Shown in pieces: positions 1-11,200 of a stretch of DNA of 64,000 nucleotides. Source of the stretch: CAWIHS01 sp963836005 (GTDB lineage Bacteria > Pseudomonadota > Gammaproteobacteria > GRL18); the NCBI GenBank assembly GCA_963836005.1, contig CAWIHS010000005.1, forward strand, positions 558,001 through 622,000, given 5' to 3'. Under the pieces are notes generated by a model, which worked only from the letters and a program-made list of their open reading frames with translations, had not been told where the DNA came from and did not search any database. The translations under genes and the position numbers were made by a program. The stretch's first letter is position 1, and each line of letters begins with the position of its first letter.

Positions 1-705
1 ATGTTCAAGACTGAATACACGGATTTACTCGAATTACAAAAGGCTCAGTTGATGCGTATCCCCAGGCCTATCTGTTATGGCGTGCAGGGAACCAAAAGTT
101 ACCTCGTTACCGAGTATATTCTCCTGCATAACGCAGGTGATGCCGAAGTTCTGGGTACGGCCCTGGCTCAGATGCACAGACTCACCACAGACCGATTTGG
201 CTGGACGCAGAACAATACCATAGGCAGCACCCCGCAAAGCAATCGCCAGCATAACCGATGGCTGGATTTCTGGCAGGAAGAAAGACTCCTGCCCCAGCTT
301 GAGATGCTGTATGAAAAAGGCTACCGTCAGGTACTCAAATCTAAGGCAGATAAACTGCTTGAGCGTCTGGAACAGCTTCTCGCTGATCACCACCCGGTGG
401 CATCTTTACTGCACGGTGATTTATGGTCTGGAAATTATGCTTTTGACCCGCAGGGAAGACCAGTCATATTTGATCCGGCATTATATTATGGTGATCGAGA
501 GACTGATCTGGCGATGACAGAATTATTTGGCGGCTTCAGTCAGACTTTCTATGCTGCCTATAATGAAGCCTATCCACTCGATGATGGATACAGGCATCGT
601 AAAACCCTCTATAACCTGTATCACATTCTTAATCATACGAACCTGTTTGGCAGCGGCTATTTGCATCAGGCCATACAGATGATGGAAAGACTGATCCACA
701 CCTGA
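1..705 (+). CDS. Fructosamine/ketosamine-3-kinase family protein, 5' part outside window
   Basis: The protein matches the fructosamine-3-kinase (YniA) family, which phosphorylates ketoamine adducts on glycated proteins to start their removal. The visible 234 residues include the catalytic loop LLHGDLWSGNY (about residues 137-147) and the metal-binding segment VIFDPALYYGDRETDLAM, both typical of the APH-like kinase fold. Family members are near 290 residues, and the opening residues here correspond to the middle of the N-lobe, so the ATG at position 1 is an internal Met and the true start lies upstream of the window. The gene runs convergently with hemE. Confidence 0.85.
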   Translation: MFKTEYTDLLELQKAQLMRIPRPICYGVQGTKSYLVTEYILLHNAGDAEVLGTALAQMHRLTTDRFGWTQNNTIGSTPQSNRQHNRWLDFWQEERLLPQLEMLYEKGYRQVLKSKADKLLERLEQLLADHHPVASLLHGDLWSGNYAFDPQGRPVIFDPALYYGDRETDLAMTELFGGFSQTFYAAYNEAYPLDDGYRHRKTLYNLYHILNHTNLFGSGYLHQAIQMMERLIHT

Positions 706-752
706 AGCAGCTTCAAAGCGGGGTAATTAAGCAAGGAGGTGCAAGCATAGTC

Positions 753-881
753 ATGCGTCTATTCCAGGACAAGCCCCTCTGCACAGAAGAAAATAAGGCC
801 ATTTATGAGCAGCGCAGATTTATGAACCTTGCAGCGAGTATCTCAGATAAGTGTGAAGCCACAGAGGAAGTCGCCGGTTAA
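753..881 (+). CDS. Possible small protein, 42 aa
   Basis: A short open frame begins with ATG and encodes a 42-residue, charged peptide (MRLFQDKPLCTEENK at its start) with no signal peptide or membrane segment. A strong AAGGAGGT stands 12 bases upstream, somewhat far for an ideal ribosome site. It sits alone between the fructosamine kinase and the convergent hemE. I recognise no family. It could be chance, since length gives little support. Confidence 0.3.
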   Translation: MRLFQDKPLCTEENKAIYEQRRFMNLAASISDKCEATEEVAG

Positions 882-889
882 TTAGCATT

Positions 890-1954
890 TTATTTATGGT
901 ACTGCCCGCTATAATCATGCACGGCGTCTATAAAAGCGCAGACATGTTCAGGATTGATATGCTGATGAATGCCATGTCCCAGATTAAAGACATGTCCTTC
1001 GCCAGCGCCAAAACTGGCCAGAATTGTTTTTACTTCTTCCCGGATACGCTCCGGGCTGGCATATAAGATACAGGGATCCATATTGCCCTGCAGGGCAACC
1101 TGTTCCCCTACCCTGGCTCTGGCATCACTCAGATCTATGGTCCAGTCTACCCCCAGAGCATCACAACCGGTTGCCGCCATGTCTTCCAGCCAGCAGCTGC
1201 CACCCTTGGAAAACAGGATCACCGGTACAATCCGGCCTTCATTTTCGCGTTTCAGTCCTGAAACAATCTGCTGCATATAACGCAGAGAAAAATCTTTATA
1301 ATCTCGCGGCGTTAAAACGCCACCCCAGGTATCAAAGATCATCACTGCCTGAGCGCCGGCCGCGATCTGTGCATTCAGGTAAGTGATCACCGAGCGGGCC
1401 AGTATATCCAGTAGTTGATGCATACTTTGCGGCTGGTCAAACATCATGCCCTTAACTTTACCAAACTCCTTGGTTGAACCACCCTCAACCATGTAGGTTG
1501 CCAGGGTCCAGGGACTGCCGGAAAAACCAATCAAAGGTACACGGCCATCAAGCTCCTGACGGATGGTACGGACGGCATTCATTACATATTGCAGTTCGAC
1601 TTCGGGATCCGGAACACCCAGAGCTGCAATATCTGCCGCATTTCTTATAGGTTTATCAAATTTTGGACCTTCCCCCTGAGCAAAACGTAATTCCAGTCCC
1701 ATGGCATCTGGAATCGTCAGAATATCCGAAAAAAGAATGGCTGCGTCCAGTTTATAGCGTTTAAGCGGTTGCAGCGTAACTTCACAGGCCAACTCCGGAT
1801 TCATGCACAGATCCATAAAACTGCCCGCTTTTTCCCGTGTCGCTCTATACTCAGGTAAATAACGTCCTGCCTGACGCATCATCCAGACCGGAGTCATATC
1901 AACCGGTTGACGTAACAGGGCTCTCAGAAAACGATCATTTTTAAGTTCGCGCAT
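890..1954 (-). CDS. hemE: Uroporphyrinogen decarboxylase
   Basis: HemE removes the four acetate carboxyls of uroporphyrinogen III to give coproporphyrinogen III in cytosolic heme synthesis. The 354-residue length is normal. The N-terminal signature PVWMMRQAGRYLPEYR carries the substrate-binding Arg residues. The second signature GFSGSPWTLATYMVEGG is present, as is the C-terminal NLGHGIHQHINPEHV. It is the last gene of the minus-strand gltB-gltD-hemE series, starting 15 bases after gltD, so it is probably cotranscribed. This gltBD-hemE order is conserved in gammaproteobacteria. Confidence 0.97.
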   Translation of the reverse strand: MRELKNDRFLRALLRQPVDMTPVWMMRQAGRYLPEYRATREKAGSFMDLCMNPELACEVTLQPLKRYKLDAAILFSDILTIPDAMGLELRFAQGEGPKFDKPIRNAADIAALGVPDPEVELQYVMNAVRTIRQELDGRVPLIGFSGSPWTLATYMVEGGSTKEFGKVKGMMFDQPQSMHQLLDILARSVITYLNAQIAAGAQAVMIFDTWGGVLTPRDYKDFSLRYMQQIVSGLKRENEGRIVPVILFSKGGSCWLEDMAATGCDALGVDWTIDLSDARARVGEQVALQGNMDPCILYASPERIREEVKTILASFGAGEGHVFNLGHGIHQHINPEHVCAFIDAVHDYSGQYHK

Positions 1955-1969
1955 AAATTCTGTTGCTCT

Positions 1970-3370
1970 TTAAAGTTCCAGGTAATCCAGAATTCCTTCC
2001 GCCGCTTGTTGACCTTCAGCAATGGCGGTAACAACCAGATCAGATCCACGCACCATATCACCCCCGGCAAAGACTCTGGGATTGTTAGTCTGATAGGCAT
2101 ATTGACCTGCCTCAGGAGCTATCACGCGGCCGCGTTCATCCAGTTCTATAGCAAAATCGTTAAACCAGTCAGCTGGATTGGGTCTGAAGCCAAAAGCAAT
2201 TAAAATGGCATCTGCAGGAACTATCTCTTCTGAGCCTTCTATCGGCTCAGGACGTCGGCGGCCTCTTTCATCCGGCTCCCCTAACTGTGTAGTAATCAGT
2301 TTGATCCCGGTGACTTTGCCGTTTTCTCCGACAATTTCCACCGGTTGCCGATTCCAGAGAAACTGCACACCTTCTTCCCTGGCATTCAATACCTCTTTCC
2401 TGGAGCCTGGCATATTGGCTTCATCACGACGATAAGCACAAAAAACGTCAGCAGCATTTTGACGTATGGACGTTCGGGTACAGTCCATCGCCGTATCTCC
2501 ACCGCCAAGCACAACGACCTTTTTACCCTGCATGCTGATATAGTCAGTTTCGTAGTCATAACAGTTTTTGACATTTGAAATCAGAAAATCCAGTGCCACA
2601 TGCACGCCCTGTAGATCCTCACCTTTAATTCCGGCAGTCATGGAAGTATAGGTTCCCATGCCCATAAACACAGCATCATATTGATCCAGTAACTGCTGAA
2701 ATTCGACATCTTCACCAATACGGGTATTGAGCACAAACTCTACACCCATACCTTCAAAAATTTCACGGCGTTTTTTAACCACGCTTTTTTCAAGTTTGAA
2801 TTCAGGTATACCAAACATCAGCAAGCCGCCGATTTCCGGATGGCAGTCGTAAACAACCGCTTTAACGCCATTGCGAGTCAGCACATCAGCACAGCCAAGA
2901 CCTGCCGGACCCGCACCGATAACCGCAACCTTTTTGCCGCTGTCCTTGACCGCAGACACATCAGGCTTCCAGCCCTGAGCAAATGCGGTATCAGTAATAT
3001 AGCGCTCTACCGCGCCGATAGTAACCGCACCAAAATCATCATTTAAGGTACAGGCGCCTTCACATAATCTGTCCTGGGGACAGACCCGGCCGCAGATTTC
3101 AGGCAGTGAATTGGTTCTATGAGACATTTCAGCAGCCTGGATAATTTTCCCCTCCTGAGCCAGTTTAAGCCAATGAGGGATATAATTATGTACTGGGCAG
3201 CGCCATTCACAATAAGGATTTCCGCAATCCAGACAGCGTTCAGACTGTTCAGCAGCCCTGCTTTGATCGAAAATCTCATAAATCTCTTTGTATTCCTTGA
3301 TGCGTTCAGCAGCTTTTTTCTTGCCGGGGTCTACTCTGTTGATCTGCATAAACTGGTATACATTGCCCAT
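1970..3370 (-). CDS. gltD: Glutamate synthase (NADPH) small subunit
   Basis: This is the beta subunit of bacterial GOGAT. It passes electrons from NADPH through FAD and iron-sulfur centres to GltB. The N-terminal cysteine cluster CLDCGNPYCEWRCP (about residues 45-59) and a second cysteine group GRVCPQDRLCEGAC bind the 4Fe-4S centres. Two dinucleotide-binding loops follow: VAVIGAGPAGLGC for FAD and VVVLGGGDTAMDC for NADPH. The 466-residue length fits the family. It lies 149 bases downstream of gltB on the same strand and just before hemE, so the three probably form one unit. Confidence 0.97.
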   Translation of the reverse strand: MGNVYQFMQINRVDPGKKKAAERIKEYKEIYEIFDQSRAAEQSERCLDCGNPYCEWRCPVHNYIPHWLKLAQEGKIIQAAEMSHRTNSLPEICGRVCPQDRLCEGACTLNDDFGAVTIGAVERYITDTAFAQGWKPDVSAVKDSGKKVAVIGAGPAGLGCADVLTRNGVKAVVYDCHPEIGGLLMFGIPEFKLEKSVVKKRREIFEGMGVEFVLNTRIGEDVEFQQLLDQYDAVFMGMGTYTSMTAGIKGEDLQGVHVALDFLISNVKNCYDYETDYISMQGKKVVVLGGGDTAMDCTRTSIRQNAADVFCAYRRDEANMPGSRKEVLNAREEGVQFLWNRQPVEIVGENGKVTGIKLITTQLGEPDERGRRRPEPIEGSEEIVPADAILIAFGFRPNPADWFNDFAIELDERGRVIAPEAGQYAYQTNNPRVFAGGDMVRGSDLVVTAIAEGQQAAEGILDYLEL

Positions 3371-3519
3371 ATCTTAACCTTTCTTAATACCTGCTCAGAT
3401 TTTGATATCCGCCCAGTGCATTTATCAAATTTTAAAAAACACGTGAACCTGAATAAAACAGCTTAAATCTGCTGCATTCAGGCGGAACTGTTCAGCGCAA
3501 CAAAATTTCTACTGAATAA

Positions 3520-6500
3520 TTATGCGGCTTCATTTTCCAGCGTTTCCATTATACTTTCAATGGAAGCCGCTTTTGGTTTGACCAGCCAGAATTTAGTGCT
3601 CATTTCAGTAAAATTTTCCACCAGATATTGTCCCCATTCACTGCCGGTAGCCATGACAAATTCCTCAATCTTAGCTCTCAGGTAAAAACGGTGAGCTTCC
3701 ATTGCTTCACTGGTGATACGATTAATATCCACCAGTTCGTGGTTATAGCGATCCACAAAATCATTATCCAGATCCATCACAAAAGCAAATCCACCCGTCA
3801 TGCCGGCACCAAAATTAATTCCGGAATCACCCAGAATAGTGATAACACCCCCGGTCATATATTCACAGCCATGATCACCCACCCCTTCAACTACAGCATG
3901 GGCACCGGAATTACGTACGGCAAATCGTTCACCTGCCACACCGGCCGCAAACAGAGTTCCACCGGTTGCGCCATACAGGCAGGTATTGCCTATGATAGTG
4001 GTTTTATTGCTTTTGAAGCGGGTACCACAGGGCTGGCTGATCACCAGTCGACCGCCCGCCATGCCCTTGCCGACATAATCATTGGCATCCCCTTGCAGCT
4101 CAAGATTCAGTCCGCCGGCATTCCAGACACCGAAACTCTGACCAGCGGAACCAGTCATTTTGACAGTGATCGGAGCATCGCACATGCCCTGATTACCGTA
4201 TCTTCGGGCAATTTCACCCGATAATCTTGCGCCAATTGAGCGATCGGTATTTCTGACTGCATATTCAAAGCTACCACCGGTTTTGGTCTCGATAGTCAGC
4301 AGCATATCCTTGACCATTTGTTCAGCCAGCTCACCTTTGTCATAGGGAGTGTTTCTTGGTTCGACACAAAATTTGGGTTTATTTTGATCCTTAATGGTTT
4401 TCAGTAATGGCTGCAAATTCAGATGTGACTGGCGATCAGTGCTGCCTTTAATAATCTTCAGCAAGTCTGTCCGGCCAATCAGATCTTCCAGTTTGCGAAT
4501 TCCCAGATAAGCCATCCATTCACGAGTTTCCTCGGCTACGAATCTGAAATAGTTCATGACCATCTCAACTTTACCGATAAAGTGAAGTTGACGCAGCGTT
4601 TGTTCCTGGGTGGCAACACCGGTTGCACAATTGTTCAGATGACAGATACGCAGATATTTACAGCCCATGGCAATCATAGGTGCAGTTCCAAAGCCAAAAC
4701 TTTCTGCCCCCAGAATGGCGGCTTTGATGATATCCAGTCCGGTTTTCAGACCGCCATCCGTCTGCAGTCTGATTTTACCGCGCAGATCATTGGCGCATAA
4801 GGCCTGCTGAGTTTCACTCAATCCAAGTTCCCAGGGGGATCCGGCATATTTGACGGAGGCCAGCGGACTTGCTGCGGTGCCGCCATCATAACCTGAAATA
4901 GTAATCAGATCCGCATAGGCTTTGGCCACACCTGCAGCAATGGTACCTACACCAGGTTCAGAGACCAGTTTAACCGATACCAAAGCATCAGGATTGACCT
5001 GTTTAAGGTCATAGATAAGTTGTGATAAATCTTCAATAGAATAAATATCATGATGAGGAGGCGGTGAAATCAGCGTTACACCAGCTACTGAATATCTCAG
5101 CCTGGCAATATAATCATTGACCTTGTGACCGGGCAGCTGACCGCCCTCTCCGGGTTTCGCCCCCTGAGCAATCTTGATTTGAAGAACTTCTGCATTGACC
5201 AGGTAATGAGGCGTCACACCAAAACGGCCGGAAGCAACTTGCTTGATTTTAGACACCTTATTGGTATTAAAACGTCTGGAATCCTCTCCGCCTTCACCCG
5301 AATTGGAACGTGCGCCCAGGCGATTCATTGCTTCAGCCAGAGTTTCATGCGCTTCCGGAGACAGTGCGCCCAGCGACATTGCGGCGCTGTCAAATCGCTT
5401 AAACAGGTTTTCCGCTGGTTCCACCTCATCGATTGAAACAGGCGTGATATCATCGCGCAATTGCAGTAAATCACGCAGTGTAGCAGCAGGACGGTGATTC
5501 ACTTCAGCGGCATATTTTTTATACTCATGGTATTGTCCGGTCTGCACAGCCAGCTGCATATACTTGACCACATCAGGATTGTAGGTGTGATATTCACCCC
5601 CATAGACATAGCGGTAGAGTCCGCCGTGATCATTTTTCTTACGCGGATTCCACGCAACCTTATTCAGCAGACGCTGATCCTGGTCAAAATGTTTGAAACC
5701 GGCTCCAGCAAGACGGCTGGTGGTGCCGGTGAAACACATTTCAACGACTTCCTCGTCAATCCCGACGGCTTCAAACAATTGCGCACCGCGATAGCTGGCA
5801 ACAGTGGAAATACCCATTTTCGACATCACCTTGTACAGCCCTTTGTTGATTCCTTTGCGGTAGGATTGGGTCACCATGGCTATGTCGCTGTCTTTGAGTT
5901 GTTGCTGTTTAATCAGCTGGGCCAGAGTTTCATAAGCCATATACGGATAGACAGCACTGGCACCATAGCCAATCAGAACAGCGAAATGGTGAGGATCCCG
6001 GGCGGTTCCGGTTTTAACCACAATATTGGCATCACAGCGTAAACCTTTTCTGATCAGGTGATGATGCACTGCTCCCGTGGCCATGGCTGCATGAATGGTG
6101 ATCTTGTCCGTGGCAAGGTTTTTGTCATTTAGTACAATGATCACCTTGCCATTACGCACGGCCTGTTCGGCCTGGCCGCAGAGCTGCTTCACTGCTGTTT
6201 TTAACGATATCTCAGGGGCATAATTCAGTTCGAGGATCTCACAGCGCAAGCTATCATCATCCCGGGCCACAAGACTTTCATATTTGCTACAGGACAAGAC
6301 CGGGGAATCGATATTCAGGCGCTCAGCATGTCCGGGGGTATCTTCAAACAGGTTCTTTTCGGCCCCTAAACTGGTTTCCAGCGACATGACGATGCTTTCA
6401 CGAATGGGATCGATGGGCGGATTAGTGACCTGGGCAAATTGCTGCCTGAAATAATCAAACAGGGAACGAACCCGGCTGGACAATACGGCCATGGGAGTGT

Positions 6501-8040
6501 CATCGCCCATAGAACCGACAGCTTCTGCCGCGTTGTTTGCCAGCACCTTAATCACATAATCTTTTTCTTCATTGGTGATTTGAAACTGTTTTTCATACAC
6601 TGCATAGGTGGCATCATCCATGCATCCAACCAGAGAAGAAGCTTCAATCAGCTGGGACTTCAAGGTCTTCACATGCTTGCTCAACCATTGCCTGTAGGGA
6701 TAAAGCATTTTCAGATGATCATCTACATCTTCCGGCAGCATCAATTCACCCGTCAGGGTGTCTGCCGCCAGCATTTGACCAGGCTTTAAACGTCCCTTAC
6801 TGATAACATCCGTTTCATCATACTCATACACACCGACTTCTGAAGCCAGCGTGATCACACAGTCAGAGTAAGTCCTGTTTCGCAGGCCGTTAAGGCCGCG
6901 AGTATTTTTAGTGATCACGTAGCGTGCCGGACGCAGACCATTTCTATCCAGTGTGCAGGCTGCAAAACGGCCATCGGTCAAAACCACTCCGGCAGGGCCA
7001 TCCCAGGGTTCCATATGCATTGAGTTATATTCATAAAAAGCCCGCAAATCCGGATCCATCGTTTCAACATTCTGCCATGCGGGCGGGATCAGTAAACGCA
7101 TGGCCTTGAAAATATCCATACCTCCGGCAAGCAGTACCTCAAGCATATTATCCAGACTATTGGAATCCGAGCCGCTCATGGAAACCAGCGGGAGAATATC
7201 CTGCAAATCAGGAATCAACGGCGTTTTAAACTTGTGTCCTCTGGCCATAGACCAGTTGCGGTTACCCTGGATGGTATTGATTTCGCCATTATGTGCCAGA
7301 TAACGAAAAGGCTGTGCCAGACGCCATTGCGGCCAGGTGTTGGTTGAAAAGCGCTGGTGAAAGACACTCATACCTGTCGCCATACGCTCATCATTTAAAT
7401 CCTGGTAAAAAACCGCCAGATATTCAGGCATCACCAGACCTTTATAAGAAATCACCTGAGATGACATGGAAGGTATATAGAAGACATCGTCATTGTTCTT
7501 GATGATCTTTTCAGCACGTCTGCGGGCCATAAACAGATGACGATTAAAAGCAACGTCATCCATACCTTCAGCGGCATTTACGAACACATGCTCGATTTGG
7601 GGCAGGCTAAGAAGAGCTTCATCTCCACAGGCGCTTTCGTCTATAGGCACGACTCTCCAGCCCGCCACTGCAAGGCCTTCAGCGGCAATTTCTTTATTGA
7701 TCTGCTGGCGTGCCGATGCAGCCAGAGAATCATCCTGATTAAGAAAAACCACTCCAACCGCGTAGTGTTTATTTAGCTCAAAACCCTGCTCCTGGGCAAG
7801 TAAGCGCATGAACGCGTCAGGTTTCTTTAATAATAAACCACAGCCGTCGCCGGTTTTTCCATCCGCTGAAATAGCCCCCCGGTGTGTTAAGCGTGCCAGA
7901 GCTTCAATCGCTGTCTTCACCAGCCAATGACTGTCCGCACCATCCATATGGGCGATTAAACCGAAGCCGCAATTGTCTCTTTCAAAAGACGCTCTATATA
8001 ACGTGTCTGCCAACTCTTGCTGAGCTTTAACTGTAGGCAT
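3520..8040 (-). CDS. gltB: Glutamate synthase large subunit
   Basis: GltB takes ammonia from glutamine and makes two glutamates from glutamine and 2-oxoglutarate. The 1506-residue protein begins with a short propeptide. The expected catalytic Cys is at residue 24 in RDNCGFGLIAHMDG and is normally exposed by cleavage. The central and FMN-binding domains follow, with the 3Fe-4S cysteine cluster in CKYLRICHLNNCATGVAT. The C-terminal glycine-rich beta-helix includes GATGGTLFAAGVAGERFAV. A GAGGG ribosome site stands before the ATG. It heads the gltB-gltD-hemE series, and the 246 bases upstream should hold its promoter. Confidence 0.97.
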   Translation of the reverse strand: MPTVKAQQELADTLYRASFERDNCGFGLIAHMDGADSHWLVKTAIEALARLTHRGAISADGKTGDGCGLLLKKPDAFMRLLAQEQGFELNKHYAVGVVFLNQDDSLAASARQQINKEIAAEGLAVAGWRVVPIDESACGDEALLSLPQIEHVFVNAAEGMDDVAFNRHLFMARRRAEKIIKNNDDVFYIPSMSSQVISYKGLVMPEYLAVFYQDLNDERMATGMSVFHQRFSTNTWPQWRLAQPFRYLAHNGEINTIQGNRNWSMARGHKFKTPLIPDLQDILPLVSMSGSDSNSLDNMLEVLLAGGMDIFKAMRLLIPPAWQNVETMDPDLRAFYEYNSMHMEPWDGPAGVVLTDGRFAACTLDRNGLRPARYVITKNTRGLNGLRNRTYSDCVITLASEVGVYEYDETDVISKGRLKPGQMLAADTLTGELMLPEDVDDHLKMLYPYRQWLSKHVKTLKSQLIEASSLVGCMDDATYAVYEKQFQITNEEKDYVIKVLANNAAEAVGSMGDDTPMAVLSSRVRSLFDYFRQQFAQVTNPPIDPIRESIVMSLETSLGAEKNLFEDTPGHAERLNIDSPVLSCSKYESLVARDDDSLRCEILELNYAPEISLKTAVKQLCGQAEQAVRNGKVIIVLNDKNLATDKITIHAAMATGAVHHHLIRKGLRCDANIVVKTGTARDPHHFAVLIGYGASAVYPYMAYETLAQLIKQQQLKDSDIAMVTQSYRKGINKGLYKVMSKMGISTVASYRGAQLFEAVGIDEEVVEMCFTGTTSRLAGAGFKHFDQDQRLLNKVAWNPRKKNDHGGLYRYVYGGEYHTYNPDVVKYMQLAVQTGQYHEYKKYAAEVNHRPAATLRDLLQLRDDITPVSIDEVEPAENLFKRFDSAAMSLGALSPEAHETLAEAMNRLGARSNSGEGGEDSRRFNTNKVSKIKQVASGRFGVTPHYLVNAEVLQIKIAQGAKPGEGGQLPGHKVNDYIARLRYSVAGVTLISPPPHHDIYSIEDLSQLIYDLKQVNPDALVSVKLVSEPGVGTIAAGVAKAYADLITISGYDGGTAASPLASVKYAGSPWELGLSETQQALCANDLRGKIRLQTDGGLKTGLDIIKAAILGAESFGFGTAPMIAMGCKYLRICHLNNCATGVATQEQTLRQLHFIGKVEMVMNYFRFVAEETREWMAYLGIRKLEDLIGRTDLLKIIKGSTDRQSHLNLQPLLKTIKDQNKPKFCVEPRNTPYDKGELAEQMVKDMLLTIETKTGGSFEYAVRNTDRSIGARLSGEIARRYGNQGMCDAPITVKMTGSAGQSFGVWNAGGLNLELQGDANDYVGKGMAGGRLVISQPCGTRFKSNKTTIIGNTCLYGATGGTLFAAGVAGERFAVRNSGAHAVVEGVGDHGCEYMTGGVITILGDSGINFGAGMTGGFAFVMDLDNDFVDRYNHELVDINRITSEAMEAHRFYLRAKIEEFVMATGSEWGQYLVENFTEMSTKFWLVKPKAASIESIMETLENEAA

Positions 8041-8286
8041 TTCAGGCCCTCACTAGCGTAAATTTCAAATTAAAAACCTGGAAAACAGACCGGAAAAACC
8101 GGGTCTTTTACGAATCGCGTACATTTTAACAGAGAAAGGCCGCAATCCCGGAACAAACAGCCAGACATTATAACCACTCAGACGGTTTTGATTCAAGTCC
8201 TGAAAATCCCGCTGCCAGTAGTATAGAGGAGAAAAGCATGTGCTGCTCCAATCAACACTGCGGATGAATGGGAGGAAATCAAATAC

Positions 8287-11200
8287 TTATGGGGTCATGA
8301 GATCATGAATATCAGAAAAAGTTCTGATCCAGGGTTTACTCGCCGGCAGTTTTTTCTGCAGTTCCGCCTGGGCCCGTACAGCTGAATCCCTGCTGGAATA
8401 AACACCATAGGTTAAAACATGCAGAGGCGTGCCGTTACGTTCAGTCATAAAATAAACCGCCTTGTCTCTCAGTTGATGCGTGTTGATATAATTAACAACA
8501 GCTTGTTTATTACTGACAGCCAACAGTTGCAGGGTATAGTCACTGGGGTTCTGAGTCCACAACCAGGCTTCATCCCTGAGTTTTGCGGATGCAGTTTTAG
8601 CGGTTTTCGCTGATGCAGCCGCATTGCTGCTCCCGCTTCTAGCTGCGGTTTTCTGCGCTGGCGATTTCAGCTGCTGTTTGATACTGGCGAAACTTCTGGC
8701 CCAGGGTTTATGACGCCTTAACTCTGCAGGCAGGGACTTGACGGCATCCAGTGCGCTTTGTTTCGATTGATAGCGGCCATTGGTCAGGCTGTACCAGGCA
8801 CCCTGTTGACGTGAGGTTTTGAACCATGCTGCATCTTGCAGGGCATAATTGCTGACTAACTGCTCTACCGCCTGTTTATCGTAGGAGCTGAAAATTTGCA
8901 GCGTATAGTCATCATTGTTTTGTTGCGCCAGCCAGTCCGGCCCATGTAATTTGCTGAGCTGTTTCTTGCTCAGCGGTTTTGAGGCTTTCTGCTCAGAGCG
9001 CAATACCTGAAAGTCCACAGAGTTACTGCGTTGATCGTTTGTGCCAATCGCAGCAACAGTCCAGGTTCTTGGAGTTACCCCGGTATTTATATCTAATTCA
9101 ATGAGCTTATCATTGACCTGCCGCCATTGGGCGGGGGTTCTATGCTGTGAAAAAATCTTTTTCTGCTTATCCCAGCGTAATTCCAGGCGGGTATTAGCTG
9201 CAAAACCATTGCCGGTGATGGTGATCGTCCGTCGTTTATCTGCCCCTTCAAGCGATGCCGGATTGACAGCCTTGATAACTATGTCTTCAGCATAGGGAGG
9301 TACTACATTAAATCTCTGAGTATTTGACGACTGTCCATCTGGATGAGAAACAGTCACTGACCATGGCTGAGCTTCTATTCCGGTGGTTATCAACAGATTT
9401 ATCTGCTGTGGATTGACAAACTGCCATTGCTCTGGGGTTAATTCTGCTGAAAATTCCTTACTTGAATCACCCCACTGAAGTTGAATTCTGGATTGCGCGT
9501 TGAAACCTTCGCCATGGATACTGACAGTCTGTCTGCGGATTGAACCCAGAAAAGGTTCCGGTGAAATTCTGCGAATGGCTGGCGGAGAAAAAGTTTCCGT
9601 TTTCACGGTGACCTTGTCAGGCTCCTTTTGCGGGTGACTCATATCCAGTAATTCTTCATTGATTTGAATTAATGGTGCGCCCTGATAGTAGCTATCTGCT
9701 TGAGGCTTTTCTACTGACTGAGGGCTCTCTAAAGGCTGAGGGCTCTTTTTCGAAACCGGACTTTCAATGATCACAATAGTGTCTGCAGGTTCGGGGTCAT
9801 TTATAGCCGGCTTGAGCTGCGACGTTTGCTGTCCCTCATCCATGAGTACATTTTTGTTCTCTTCAGTTCTGACAGAATCAACTGCTTTGCCGTCAGGCTC
9901 ATAGGTATTTTGCTGTGGTAAATCAAGCGACATCACACCCTTGTGTTCAGGACCTGTAATGGTGCCCGCCTGATCGCTATTCCCAGAAAAAAGATTATAC
10001 ACAAGCATCCCTACAACTATAACAAGCCCTGTTACAGCAACAGGAAACAGCAACGAGGTTAATTTAAAAGCAGCACGATGTTTATCTCCGTAATCATCAT
10101 GAGACAAACCTGTTTCTGAATTATCGAGTTCTGTTTGTAAAATCTCATGGTAAACATCACTTTGAGTTGCAACCATCTCCGCACTGAGTTTTTCAATTTC
10201 CTCAAATTGCTCGTTTAGACGATCTAGAGGCTCCGCAACGTTATCTAATTTTGAGGTGTCAATAGTATGAGCATTTGAGTCACTGTCAGGTGAATGATTA
10301 TCAACGTAAAAGGACTTTTCAATAGAGGATAACTCGGCATTATCAAACGAAGACTCACTGTTTTTTCCGGCTTCCTGCCGGACTGAGGGCTGTTGGCGGG
10401 ATGGGGGCTCTTTAGGTGCTGAGGGCTCTTTTTGCGCTGAAGGCTCTTTTTGCGCTGAAGGCTCTTTTTGCGCTGAAGGCTCTTTTTGCGCTGAAGGCTC
10501 TTCAAGCCCGTGTATATCACTTGCAAAACTTCCGGCAGCGCCAAAAGCACCCGGCAAATCAGCGCTTTGAATATAATTTTCACCTTTACCGCTTTGGGTA
10601 AGATATTTACCGGCAAAAAAATTGATTTTTTCCGGAAGTCCAGTCGAACTTTCATAGATATGATCAATAATACGGGGTGAAAAGGGTGATTCACGGTTGA
10701 AGCCGGCCACAGCCATCCGGTGCTTCAAATATTCAACCACGGACTCCTTTTCAAGTTTGGGCAAAAGTGAAATATGTATAAACTCACGGAATGGCTGCAG
10801 ATCCGAGGTTTGAAAATATTCTGTAATCACCGACTCAGCAAATAGAACAATATTGACATAAGGCTCATTGTCCAGTTTCTGTTGCGAAAGCTGCAATAAG
10901 AAGCGTAATGAATCAGCCGCTAATAGATGGGCATTATCAATCAGTAATACGGGTTTAAAGCCAATTTCAGCAATTTCAGCCAGTTGTGTTTCCAGCACTT
11001 CAACCGTGTCCATGCCATCTTGCACAGGCGCATTAAATGCCTCAAGAATAGTCAGTATTAAAGTTTCCAGATCCATCTGGCCGGCATCTCTGATGATGCC
11101 AATACGCCAGTTGTTTTCAATTTGCTGAGCCAGCGTTTCCAGCAAATGAGATTTCCCGATCCCTTCCTGACCAATGACTACCTGTATATTGGATGAGAAG